From positions 1-64,000 of the forward strand of contig CAJWXP010000004.1 of assembly GCA_913049785.1 (NCBI GenBank): a stretch of DNA of 64,000 nucleotides. Reading direction: 5' to 3'. The notes below the pieces were generated by a model. That model searched no databases. It saw only the letters and a list, made by a program, of their open reading frames with translations, and was not told the origin of the DNA. Shown piece by piece: positions 57,001 to 64,000 of this stretch. Both the position numbers and the translations under genes were made by a program. This stretch comes from an uncultured Dehalococcoidia bacterium. Lineage in GTDB: Bacteria; Chloroflexota; Dehalococcoidia; Lucifugimonadales; UBA1127. Positions within the stretch are counted from its first letter, which is position 1, and each line of letters starts with the position of its first letter.

Positions 57001-57999
57001 CTAGCGGTCTCTGGGGAGGTCCTCTCCAGTGAATGCGAAGGTTGAACCCAAACCACGCTCTTTCGCCCACTCGTACGCCCACGTCGCCAGGAAGAGGTCA
57101 TGGACGTTGCCGCCTGTGAGGTCGTAGATCACCGTGTCGTCGGGCTTACGACGGACATCAGCAGTGCCGTCCATGATGGGGCCAAGCTCCGTGACATCGT
57201 CCTTGGAAAAGAGGCCCTTCTCAATGAGGCCGCTGTACGGTGGTCTTGGTGCCGGCTCCTCCGCCAGTGCGTGCCAGCTGACCGTTGCCACGCGTGATTG
57301 CAGCACGAACTCCTCAGTGAGCTGGCTGGCAGCCATAGAGATGACCAGCGCGCCGGGCTTCACCCAGGGTATCTCCAGCAGTGGCTCTTTCACATCGAAG
57401 TGGCCGGGGGCACACAGATCCACGATGTCCGCGTCCGTCACTGCCTCTTCAATTGAACCCACGGCTTCCACGTCTATGCCATGGATCTCAGACATTCTGG
57501 CAGCAAAGGACTCACGGTTGGCCACCGTTGGGCTGTACACGCGAATCAACTCCAGGCCAGGGACAGTGTTCTTGATGGACTGCACCTGAGGCGGCGCCTG
57601 CCATCCGGAACCCAGGAGTCCCATTACCTTGGCTCCCTTGGGGGCCAGGTATTTTGCAGCGACACCTGCAATGGCACCCACGCGCAGCGAATTCAGGACG
57701 CCGTAGTCCATCAGCGCCATCATCGATCGAGTGGTGCCATCGAAGAGCATGAACGCCCGGGTGTGCGGCGGGTTGCCGAAGAGTCGAAGGCCCGTCAGCG
57801 TCTCTGTCCCCGCTGCCATCGCAACGCGCAGTCCCTCAAACTCGCCAGGGTTCCTATCCACCATTCCCTGGAAACGGGTCTTTCCCTGATCGTGGGCCCG
57901 GATTGCGCGTTCTACACAGTCAATGGGGCCGCCGGCGTAGGTGGGGTCTTCTCGCAGAGGTCGGAAGTCATTATCAGAGAGCATCAATACATCTGGCAT
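57001..57999 (-). CDS. Ornithine cyclodeaminase/mu-crystallin family protein
   Basis: A 332-residue NAD(P)-binding enzyme. The Rossmann loop is KVMGLLGSGWQAPPQVQSIK near residue 124, where the family motif GxGxQA is replaced by GSGWQA. Earlier, RAFMLFDGTTRSMMALMDYGVLNSLRVGAIAG contains the Arg-rich substrate loop. The family includes ornithine cyclodeaminase, alanine dehydrogenase and imine reductases, and the substrate is undetermined. ATG 57999 has only a weak ribosome site, and the frame continues 15 codons upstream. Confidence 0.9.
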   Translation of the reverse strand: MPDVLMLSDNDFRPLREDPTYAGGPIDCVERAIRAHDQGKTRFQGMVDRNPGEFEGLRVAMAAGTETLTGLRLFGNPPHTRAFMLFDGTTRSMMALMDYGVLNSLRVGAIAGVAAKYLAPKGAKVMGLLGSGWQAPPQVQSIKNTVPGLELIRVYSPTVANRESFAARMSEIHGIDVEAVGSIEEAVTDADIVDLCAPGHFDVKEPLLEIPWVKPGALVISMAASQLTEEFVLQSRVATVSWHALAEEPAPRPPYSGLIEKGLFSKDDVTELGPIMDGTADVRRKPDDTVIYDLTGGNVHDLFLATWAYEWAKERGLGSTFAFTGEDLPRDR

Positions 58000-58161
58000 A
58001 GTGGGGGGAGTATACACCCACTCCACAAACCACAAACACCACATTTATGCCTCACTGAGATTTTGTTTATGCCAGAGCCCACGCGCCCGTAGCTAATGGA
58101 CAGGCTACGCCCCTCCCCCTACACTGCTGAGCAGTCTTCAGTGTGACCCAAGGGGAGTGGA

Positions 58162-59445
58162 GTGCTCAGCGGGCTACCAACATCCTTCCAAACAAACTTA
58201 GGCCGTGGCATGTTCTACGGCTGGCGCATCGTGTTGTTGTTATCGCTCACGCGGTTTGTGGCGTCGGGCGTCGGCATGAACGCTCGCAGCCTTCTGGTGC
58301 TTCCTCTAGAAAAGGACCTGGGGGTTACCAGGGCAGAGATATCCCTCATGTTCACGGTAGAGGCACTGGTCATCGCCGCTACGGCACCTCTGGGCGGCTG
58401 GCTGATGGACCGCTATGGCGCCAGGCGAATCATGGTAGTAGGGCTCCTCATCTCCACTGGCGGTTTCTTCCTTCTTTCCATCGCGCAGTCGCTCTGGCAG
58501 GTCATCGTCATCATTGCGCTGCCCCTGGGGCTGGCCTACAACTGGTCCATCCTGAATGCAGGCGCGCCCATCCTCAACAACTGGTTCAACCTGAAGAAAG
58601 CGAAAGCGATTGCGTTGCTCAGCGTGTTCCACGGTGCGGGGGCTGCGTTGCTACCATTGATGGCGCTGGGTATCTCCACCTTTGGCTGGCGGTGGGCTAC
58701 TGCCATTGGCGGGATCGCCTTCATCACGGCTGCGCTACCGTCCATGATCTTCACTCGAAGCACCCCTGAAGAGATGGGCCTGACGCCTGACGGGATAGAG
58801 CAAGCCACTCCGCATTCTCCCGGCCAATCCGGTGCAGGCGCAGAGGGTACGGACTTGCGAGAAGCCATGGGGAAGCCCTTCTTTTGGGTTTTGGGCATCG
58901 GCACGGCGTGCATGCTCTTTGCGAACTTGAGCGTCATCGCCCACTTCGTCGCGATCCTGGTCTCCAAAGGCTCCACCGAGTCCACGGGGGCTGCTCTCTT
59001 GAGCGTGCAGTTCGTAATGGCCGTCCCATTCGTGATCATAGGCGGTTGGGCAACGGACCGGTTCGGCGGTGCGAAGGTGCTGGTAGGGGTCATGGTGGGA
59101 GTGACTGCCGGAGTGGCCGTCCTGTTATGGGCCACAGACATCTGGTCATACGTCATCGCCACGGTGCTGCTTGCTTCCGGAGGGGCAGTCTGGCCTGTCC
59201 TGTGGGCGGGGTTAGGTTACGTGTACGGGAGAGCCCACTACAACGTGATCCGCCTGTCCATCTACTCCATCCTCATCCTTGGTATGTCCACGGGACCGTT
59301 CTTCGCGGGGCTTTCATTCGACCGCACTGGCGACTACTCGGCATGGTTGACGACGCTGCTATTTGTCTGCGCCGCAGGTATCCTGACGTTGATTGTCGCC
59401 GCATGGGCTGAGGGGTCTGCCAGCAAGAAGCCTCAACGCGCCTGA
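58162..59445 (+). CDS. MFS transporter, YGWxIV type (2)
   Basis: A 427-residue, 12-helix protein starting MLSGLPTSFQTNLGRGMFYGWRIVLLLS, with motif A APLGGWLMDRYGARRIMVVG and the KKAKAIALLSVFHGAGAALLPL segment typical of the monocarboxylate/oxalate-formate group. The GTG start follows AAGGGGAG. It is followed on the same strand by another MFS gene 25 bp away. Organic acids are the likely substrates; nothing in the sequence fixes which. Confidence 0.88.
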   Translation: MLSGLPTSFQTNLGRGMFYGWRIVLLLSLTRFVASGVGMNARSLLVLPLEKDLGVTRAEISLMFTVEALVIAATAPLGGWLMDRYGARRIMVVGLLISTGGFFLLSIAQSLWQVIVIIALPLGLAYNWSILNAGAPILNNWFNLKKAKAIALLSVFHGAGAALLPLMALGISTFGWRWATAIGGIAFITAALPSMIFTRSTPEEMGLTPDGIEQATPHSPGQSGAGAEGTDLREAMGKPFFWVLGIGTACMLFANLSVIAHFVAILVSKGSTESTGAALLSVQFVMAVPFVIIGGWATDRFGGAKVLVGVMVGVTAGVAVLLWATDIWSYVIATVLLASGGAVWPVLWAGLGYVYGRAHYNVIRLSIYSILILGMSTGPFFAGLSFDRTGDYSAWLTTLLFVCAAGILTLIVAAWAEGSASKKPQRA

Positions 59446-59470
59446 TCCCTGCTACACTGCCTCGATTGAT

Positions 59471-60793
59471 ATGGAAGAACGCGCAACATCGTCCCCCACA
59501 AAAATGTTCCACGGATGGTGGATCGTCGCCACGTCGTTCGTAGGCGCAGGTGTGGGCATGGGCATCGGCGGAGTGGGCCTTGGGGTATTCGTCGAACCGA
59601 TGACAGAAGACCTTGGCTGGTCCCGGGCGGCAATGGCCGGGGTGTTCATCATCAGAGCCATTGTGATGGGGGTGCTTGGCCCTCTATTGGGGCCGCTGGT
59701 AGACAGGCGAATGGGAGCGCAGACGCTCTACGTCTCGGGCGGTTTCATAGCCGGAGCAAGCATCATGATGCTTGCTCGAGTCGACACCATCTGGCAGTTC
59801 TATATTCTTTTCGGCATCGGTTGGAGCGTGGGTCAGCTAGCCTTTGGCGGCAACCTGCTCACCGGGCCCATCGTAGCCAAGTGGTTCATCCGCAAACGTG
59901 GCCGTGCAATGGGCATGTACACCATGGGCATCCCCGTTGGCTCCATCGTGTTCGTGCCGATCAATGCTGTCCTGGTGACCACCTTCGGCTGGGAGACATC
60001 TTGGATCATCCTGGGTTTGACCACGTGGGTCCTGACGATCCCGCTGGCAGCGTTCACCATGCGTCGACAACCAGAAGACATGGGCTTGCACACCGACGGG
60101 GACTCCGACGATGAACACGAACGAGCGTTGGCTCAGCATGCTGGTTTGACCGCTGCCCTTCATCGCGTTGACTGGACGCTTTCTCAAGCGCTACGGACCC
60201 CTACCCTCTATGTCCTGCTGGTAGCCTTTTTGTTCATGGGGATGGCGATGGGCATCTTCACCATCCACCAGATCCCGGCGATCACGGACAAGGGTTACAG
60301 CCTTGGTATTGCCACCGCGGTGAGCATCACGCTCTCTTCGTGCTCACTGATGGTGAAACCCATAGTCGGCTTTTTATCGGAGAGGATGCCGCCCAGGTTT
60401 CTAGCATCGGTCTGCTTTTCCCTTGGAGCCTCCAGCCTCGTAGTGCTGGGACTGGCAGACACGTTATACTTGCTCTTCCTGTTTGCGGTGCTCTACGGGT
60501 TTGGTGCTGGCGCCGCCGCGGTATTCCAGAACGTCATCTGGGCCGATTATTACGGTCGCAGGCACCTGGGAGCGATACGCGGAATGATCGCTCCCATCAC
60601 CGCTATGGGAGGTGGTATCAGTCCCTTCATTGCAGGGTGGATGTTCGATAGGACAGGGAGCTACGACACCATCCTGTTCACGATGGGCGCTGGGGCGTTC
60701 GTCTCGGCCGGGCTGATGTTGCTGGCCAGGCCCCCCAGGGCGCGTTTCGAAGAGCTGGAGCCAAGCAGCACGACCCCAAATGATCGACGATAG
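59471..60793 (+). CDS. MFS transporter, YGWxIV type (3)
   Basis: A 440-residue, 12-helix protein with MFHGWWIVATSFVGAGVGMG at the N-terminus, LGPLLGPLVDRRMGAQTLYVSGGF as motif A and KWFIRKRGRAMGMYTMGIPVGS in the sixth helix region. The ATG at 59471 is the first methionine in the correct position; no strong ribosome site precedes it, so translation may be coupled to the preceding MFS gene. The next gene, an iron alcohol dehydrogenase, starts 55 bp downstream. Confidence 0.88.
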   Translation: MEERATSSPTKMFHGWWIVATSFVGAGVGMGIGGVGLGVFVEPMTEDLGWSRAAMAGVFIIRAIVMGVLGPLLGPLVDRRMGAQTLYVSGGFIAGASIMMLARVDTIWQFYILFGIGWSVGQLAFGGNLLTGPIVAKWFIRKRGRAMGMYTMGIPVGSIVFVPINAVLVTTFGWETSWIILGLTTWVLTIPLAAFTMRRQPEDMGLHTDGDSDDEHERALAQHAGLTAALHRVDWTLSQALRTPTLYVLLVAFLFMGMAMGIFTIHQIPAITDKGYSLGIATAVSITLSSCSLMVKPIVGFLSERMPPRFLASVCFSLGASSLVVLGLADTLYLLFLFAVLYGFGAGAAAVFQNVIWADYYGRRHLGAIRGMIAPITAMGGGISPFIAGWMFDRTGSYDTILFTMGAGAFVSAGLMLLARPPRARFEELEPSSTTPNDRR

Positions 60794-60848
60794 CGCTTAG
60801 AGACCCGTTGGATCAGGTTTAGCAAAATTACGGCTACGTGAGGTAATC

Positions 60849-62132
60849 ATGACAACGCCATCAGAGACCGCCTTCACCATAGACACCTCCAGTATCAAGT
60901 ACGGCGTGGGGGTAACGCGGGAGGTCGGCTATGAGATCAACCGCATGGGCGTAAAACGGGTCATGGTTATCACTGACCCCAAGCTCACGGACAGTGCTCC
61001 TGTGGCAACCGTCATGGAATCGATTCGCGCGGCTGGCGTGGACCCTGTGTTGTTCGATCAGGTGAGCGTGGAGCCCACGGACATCTCCATGAAGCAGGCC
61101 ATCGCCTTTGCTACCGCGGGCAACTTCGATGGCTACGTGGCCGTCGGTGGCGGCTCGAGCATCGACACGGCAAAGACGGCGAACCTGTACGCGACCTACC
61201 CTGCGAACTTCCTTGTGTACGTCAATGCGCCCATCGGCGAGGGGAGGCTGGTGCCCGGGCCGCTGAAGCCGTTGATCGCCATCCCAACCACCACGGGAAC
61301 AGGCAGCGAAACGACAGGCGTAGCCATTTTCGATTTCCTGGAGATGAAGGCGAAAACGGGTATCGCGGATCGGGTCCTTCGACCTGACATGGGGCTCATC
61401 GACCCTGAAAATACACGCAACCTGCCCGGGATGGTGGTGGCTTGCAGCGGCTTTGATGTGCTGTCCCACGCGCTGGAGTCGTTCACCGCGTTGCCGTTCG
61501 ACCAGCGATCTGCGCCGGAACACCCGGGCGCCAGGCCATCGTACCAGGGCTCCAACCCCATCAGCGATATCTGGGCGTTAAAAGCCGCCGAGATGGGGGC
61601 CAAGTACATCGTCAGGGCCGCTCAGGACCCCACGGACCATGAGGCGAGGGGTCAGATGCTTCTGGCTGCAACGTATGCGGGCATCGGGTTCGGAAACGCC
61701 GGATGCCACGTCCCTCACGGCATGTCGTACGCGGTCTCCGGCATGGTGAAAGAGTTCGTGGCTGAAGGGTACCCCGTGAACCACCCGCTCGTTCCCCACG
61801 GTATGTCGGTCATCTTGAATGCGCCGGCAGTGTTCCGGTTCACCGCCCCCACAAACCCGCAACGACATCTCCAGATAGCGGGAGTCATGGGGGCGGACAT
61901 CGCCGATGCCACAGACGAGGATGCGGGTGAGGTCTTGTCCGGGCTACTCAGCAAGTTGATACAGACCCTTGGGCTGCCTAACGGCCTGGGCGCTGTGGGC
62001 TACGAACCTGACGATGTGACCGATCTAACCACCGGAACGATGCCCCAGCAGCGGGTGTTGCGCATCTCCCCTCGGCCTGTCACGGACAGCGACATCCGTC
62101 AGTTATTCCTTGATTCTTTGCGCATCTGGTAA
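60849..62132 (+). CDS. Iron-containing alcohol dehydrogenase, hydroxyacid-oxoacid transhydrogenase-like
   Basis: A 427-residue group III (Fe) dehydrogenase. The N-terminal Rossmann part has YVAVGGGSSIDTAKTANLYAT (GGGSxxD, near residue 97) and LIAIPTTTGTGSETTG near 139. The metal region spans DVLSHALESFTA, where the family expects Asp and His ligands, and NAGCHVPHGMSYAVSGMVK plus PHGMSVILNAP. The closest type is the mitochondrial ADHFE1 hydroxyacid-oxoacid transhydrogenase, which uses 4-hydroxybutyrate and 2-oxoglutarate; the true substrate is open. GTGAGG precedes the ATG. It converges with an MFS gene, and only 4 bp separate the stops. Confidence 0.92.
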   Translation: MTTPSETAFTIDTSSIKYGVGVTREVGYEINRMGVKRVMVITDPKLTDSAPVATVMESIRAAGVDPVLFDQVSVEPTDISMKQAIAFATAGNFDGYVAVGGGSSIDTAKTANLYATYPANFLVYVNAPIGEGRLVPGPLKPLIAIPTTTGTGSETTGVAIFDFLEMKAKTGIADRVLRPDMGLIDPENTRNLPGMVVACSGFDVLSHALESFTALPFDQRSAPEHPGARPSYQGSNPISDIWALKAAEMGAKYIVRAAQDPTDHEARGQMLLAATYAGIGFGNAGCHVPHGMSYAVSGMVKEFVAEGYPVNHPLVPHGMSVILNAPAVFRFTAPTNPQRHLQIAGVMGADIADATDEDAGEVLSGLLSKLIQTLGLPNGLGAVGYEPDDVTDLTTGTMPQQRVLRISPRPVTDSDIRQLFLDSLRIW

Positions 62133-62136
62133 TGCC

Positions 62137-63450
62137 TCAACCGCTAGGTTCCCTCGACTCTGGCGCTGCCTCCAGGGTTTCCACCGGTATTTTGGGAGGG
62201 GCGGCAAGCATAAAGACTGCACCGGTGAAGGCATAGCCGATCATCACTGCCACAAAGATCAAGAAATAAGAGCCCATCGCGTCATAGGCTATTCCCACCG
62301 CCAAAGGGCCCACTGCTGAGGTCAGCCCCTGGAACGGACGCATGTACCCGGTAATCGCGCCGATATGCTCCCTACCGAAGTAGTTCGCCACGATCAACGG
62401 TCTGAGGATGAACGATCCCCCCATGGTCAGGCCAAAGAAGATCACGAAGAAGAAGAGCATGAAGGGCCCCAGCACGTAGATAAGGGCCATCACACTGATA
62501 GCCGTCAACAATGACTGGATGACTATGAGATGTCGTATGGAATGCTGGTCGGCCAGGGTGCCCCAGATGATTCGAGCGGTGACAGAACAGACTCCGTACA
62601 CAGAAATTGCCAGGGTGGCTGTCTTCGTTGAGAAACCCTCGCCCTCCAGGTACGGAATCCAATTTGCCTGGAAGCCCTGTTGTCCCAGGCCGCCCAGGGC
62701 AACGGCAAATATGATGAGCCAGAACGCCGGTGTATGAAGGGCCTGCCTCCCGGTGAAGCTGAACTCCCTGCCCGATCTCCTGGCAGATTGATTCGATGTA
62801 GTAGGTGCTGCCTGCTCTGGCACCTCTGCTATGCCGTCTGGATGTAGCCCCATGTCCTCTGGCCTTGTTTTCACAAGGAAGGAGAGGGGAACCAACAGCA
62901 CCAGGGCCAGAACACCCAGGAAGAACCACGCATCGCGCCACCCCAGCCAGGTGATCAACCCCAGAATGGCGATAGGAAAGACGAGCGGGCCTGTGCCTCC
63001 GCCCATCGACGCGATTCCTAGCGCAAATCCCCGCTTGCGGACGAACCATTTGGGAAGGATGGTCTGGGTCAGGATGCCGCCAGCGCCTAAAGCCCCAATG
63101 GAGCCAAATACCCCGAAAAAGAGGTAGAACTCCCAGAGGCTGTCCACGTACTTCAGCGCTATAAGAGATATTCCCAGGATGATGGACCCGGCAAGCATCA
63201 ATACCCTTGGGCCATTCTTGGTGTCACGCCATGGGCCGACAACGGGCGATAGCAGGCCGGTCAGTGCCGTGCGGATGGTCAGTGCCGCCATGAACGACGT
63301 TCGGGACCAGCCAAGCTCGTCCCCCATGGGGCTGACGAAGACGCTCACACCCCAAATGCCAATGCCCGTCTGGAATGCGCCGCTTATCAGGGAGACGCCT
63401 ACCAGATACCAGCCATAGAAAATCTTGTGGCTCTCTGTCCTAGTTTCCAT
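62137..63450 (-). CDS. MFS transporter, YGWxIV type (4)
   Basis: A 437-residue, 12-helix protein. It starts KIFYGWYLVGVSLISGAFQTGIG (after METRTESH), with LSPVVGPWRDTKNGPRVLMLAG as motif A and KWFVRKRGFALGIASMGGGTGPL at the end of the first half. A soluble linker SNQSARRSGREFSFTGRQAL separates the halves. It matches the other YGWxIV members in organisation but differs in sequence. The downstream ADH gene is on the opposite strand. Confidence 0.88.
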   Translation of the reverse strand: METRTESHKIFYGWYLVGVSLISGAFQTGIGIWGVSVFVSPMGDELGWSRTSFMAALTIRTALTGLLSPVVGPWRDTKNGPRVLMLAGSIILGISLIALKYVDSLWEFYLFFGVFGSIGALGAGGILTQTILPKWFVRKRGFALGIASMGGGTGPLVFPIAILGLITWLGWRDAWFFLGVLALVLLVPLSFLVKTRPEDMGLHPDGIAEVPEQAAPTTSNQSARRSGREFSFTGRQALHTPAFWLIIFAVALGGLGQQGFQANWIPYLEGEGFSTKTATLAISVYGVCSVTARIIWGTLADQHSIRHLIVIQSLLTAISVMALIYVLGPFMLFFFVIFFGLTMGGSFILRPLIVANYFGREHIGAITGYMRPFQGLTSAVGPLAVGIAYDAMGSYFLIFVAVMIGYAFTGAVFMLAAPPKIPVETLEAAPESREPSG

Positions 63451-63482
63451 TGCCTCATTATCGGCAGCAGATATCCACTGCC

Positions 63483-63968
63483 CTATGAAATCGAAAGATC
63501 GTTAATGAACGAGCAATTGGGGATCTTGGCCAGCTCGGTCGGGGCCATCTTGACCTTGGACATCCTATTGCCAGAGCCCACAATGATGTACGGCTGAGCC
63601 TTTAGCGCTTCATCGACATACAAAGGCAGGTCAGCAGGGAGGCCGAAGACGGTCACGCCACCGATCTCCATCCCGGTGAGCTCCCGGGTCTCATCCGCAG
63701 AGGCGAAAGACAGGCGTGAAGCCCCCATCAAACGCTTCACCACGTGGTTGACATCCAACTTCGTCGATGCCTGCACAAGACAGGCGCTATAAACCTTCTC
63801 GCCTCGAGTGGACGTGACGATGATGGTGTTGGCACTGGTCTCCAGCGGGTACCCGTACTCCCGGCAGAACTCCGCGGTGTCTGCGAACGCAGGGTCGCAC
63901 GGGATGATCTCATGGGTGATAGCCAGCGAAGCGAGAGCTTCAGCGACGTTGGGGTGCGGTTCGTTCAT
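63483..63968 (-). CDS. YbaK/EbsC-type aminoacyl-tRNA deacylase
   Basis: A 161-residue protein of the YbaK/ProXp superfamily, which hydrolyses mischarged tRNAs such as Cys-tRNA(Pro). Landmarks are ETSANTIIVTSTRGEKVYSACLV near residue 43, the substrate-pocket strand LDVNHVVKRLMGASRLSFAS and GMEIGGVTVFGLPADLPLYVDEAL near residue 99. GSGNRMSKVKMAP matches the conserved GxGxxxxkl-type end. The start is set at ATG 63968; the ribosome site is weak. It is the last gene in the window. Confidence 0.9.
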   Translation of the reverse strand: MNEPHPNVAEALASLAITHEIIPCDPAFADTAEFCREYGYPLETSANTIIVTSTRGEKVYSACLVQASTKLDVNHVVKRLMGASRLSFASADETRELTGMEIGGVTVFGLPADLPLYVDEALKAQPYIIVGSGNRMSKVKMAPTELAKIPNCSFINDLSIS

Positions 63969-64000
63969 GGGTGTTCCCGGGCCACTCCTCACGGTAATAG

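Overview
The window is about 57% GC, densely coded, and consistent with a marine Chloroflexota genome of the SAR202 type. This is an inference from gene content. Three paralogous Rieske oxygenases, two luciferase-like flavin monooxygenases, four YGWxIV-type MFS transporters, a CO-dehydrogenase-like molybdenum hydroxylase, LigB-type and gentisate-type ring-cleavage enzymes and a reductive-dehalogenase-like Fe-S protein sit together. Only a partial glyA could serve as a phylogenetic marker. I saw no rRNA, tRNA, CRISPR array, phage or transposase gene.

Layout. 1-2 kb: 5' part of glyA and a disrupted tandem universal stress protein. 2-6.4 kb: an Lhr-type giant helicase. 6.4-9.5 kb: a Fur-family regulator with a metal ABC importer (znuABC type) and two near-identical palindromic operators. 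9.5-11 kb: an MFS transporter and a small membrane protein. 11-14.7 kb: a glycine betaine importer with fused ATPase and permease, a short leader ORF and a lipoprotein binding protein. 14.8-24 kb: LigB-type dioxygenase, cupin, molybdenum hydroxylase coxL // coxS-coxM-coxG and Rieske oxygenase 1. 24-30 kb: class II aldolase, MFS, ThDP enzyme and malonyl-CoA-synthetase-like ligase. 30-36 kb: FIST protein, GH15 glucanase, a broken response regulator, a HIT hydrolase, a probable selenocysteine AhpD-like protein and a DUF5679 zinc ribbon. 36-44 kb: Rieske 2, PEP-mutase/isocitrate-lyase family enzyme, dienelactone hydrolase, gentisate-dioxygenase-like bicupin, thioesterase and a flavin monooxygenase. 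44-47 kb: PAP2 phosphatase and two broken genes. 47-58 kb: reductive-dehalogenase-like protein, Rieske 3, a RecB-like nuclease, MBL-fold hydrolase, a second flavin monooxygenase, cupin, methyltransferase, a small gene under a LexA-box-like site, DoxX, class II aldolase and an ornithine-cyclodeaminase-family enzyme. 58-64 kb: three MFS transporters, an iron alcohol dehydrogenase and a YbaK-type deacylase.

Taken together, the catabolic genes suggest import of organic acids (MFS), oxidative attack on aromatic or alicyclic rings (Rieske, molybdenum hydroxylase, flavin monooxygenases), ring cleavage (LigB, gentisate-type cupin), lactone hydrolysis and C-C cleavage (DLH, aldolases, ThDP and PEP-mutase families) and CoA activation.

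The two strongest unexplained signals are: (i) a dispersed palindromic repeat with a conserved tail close to ACCCATATGCCTGACGGTT, found about eleven times, once as three tandem units, whose palindrome often contains the stop codon of the preceding gene; and (ii) an in-frame TGA at the second catalytic Cys of an AhpD-like protein, followed at the correct distance by a SECIS-like hairpin. Several genes also carry single-base frameshifts or in-frame TAG codons. These may be pseudogenes or assembly errors.
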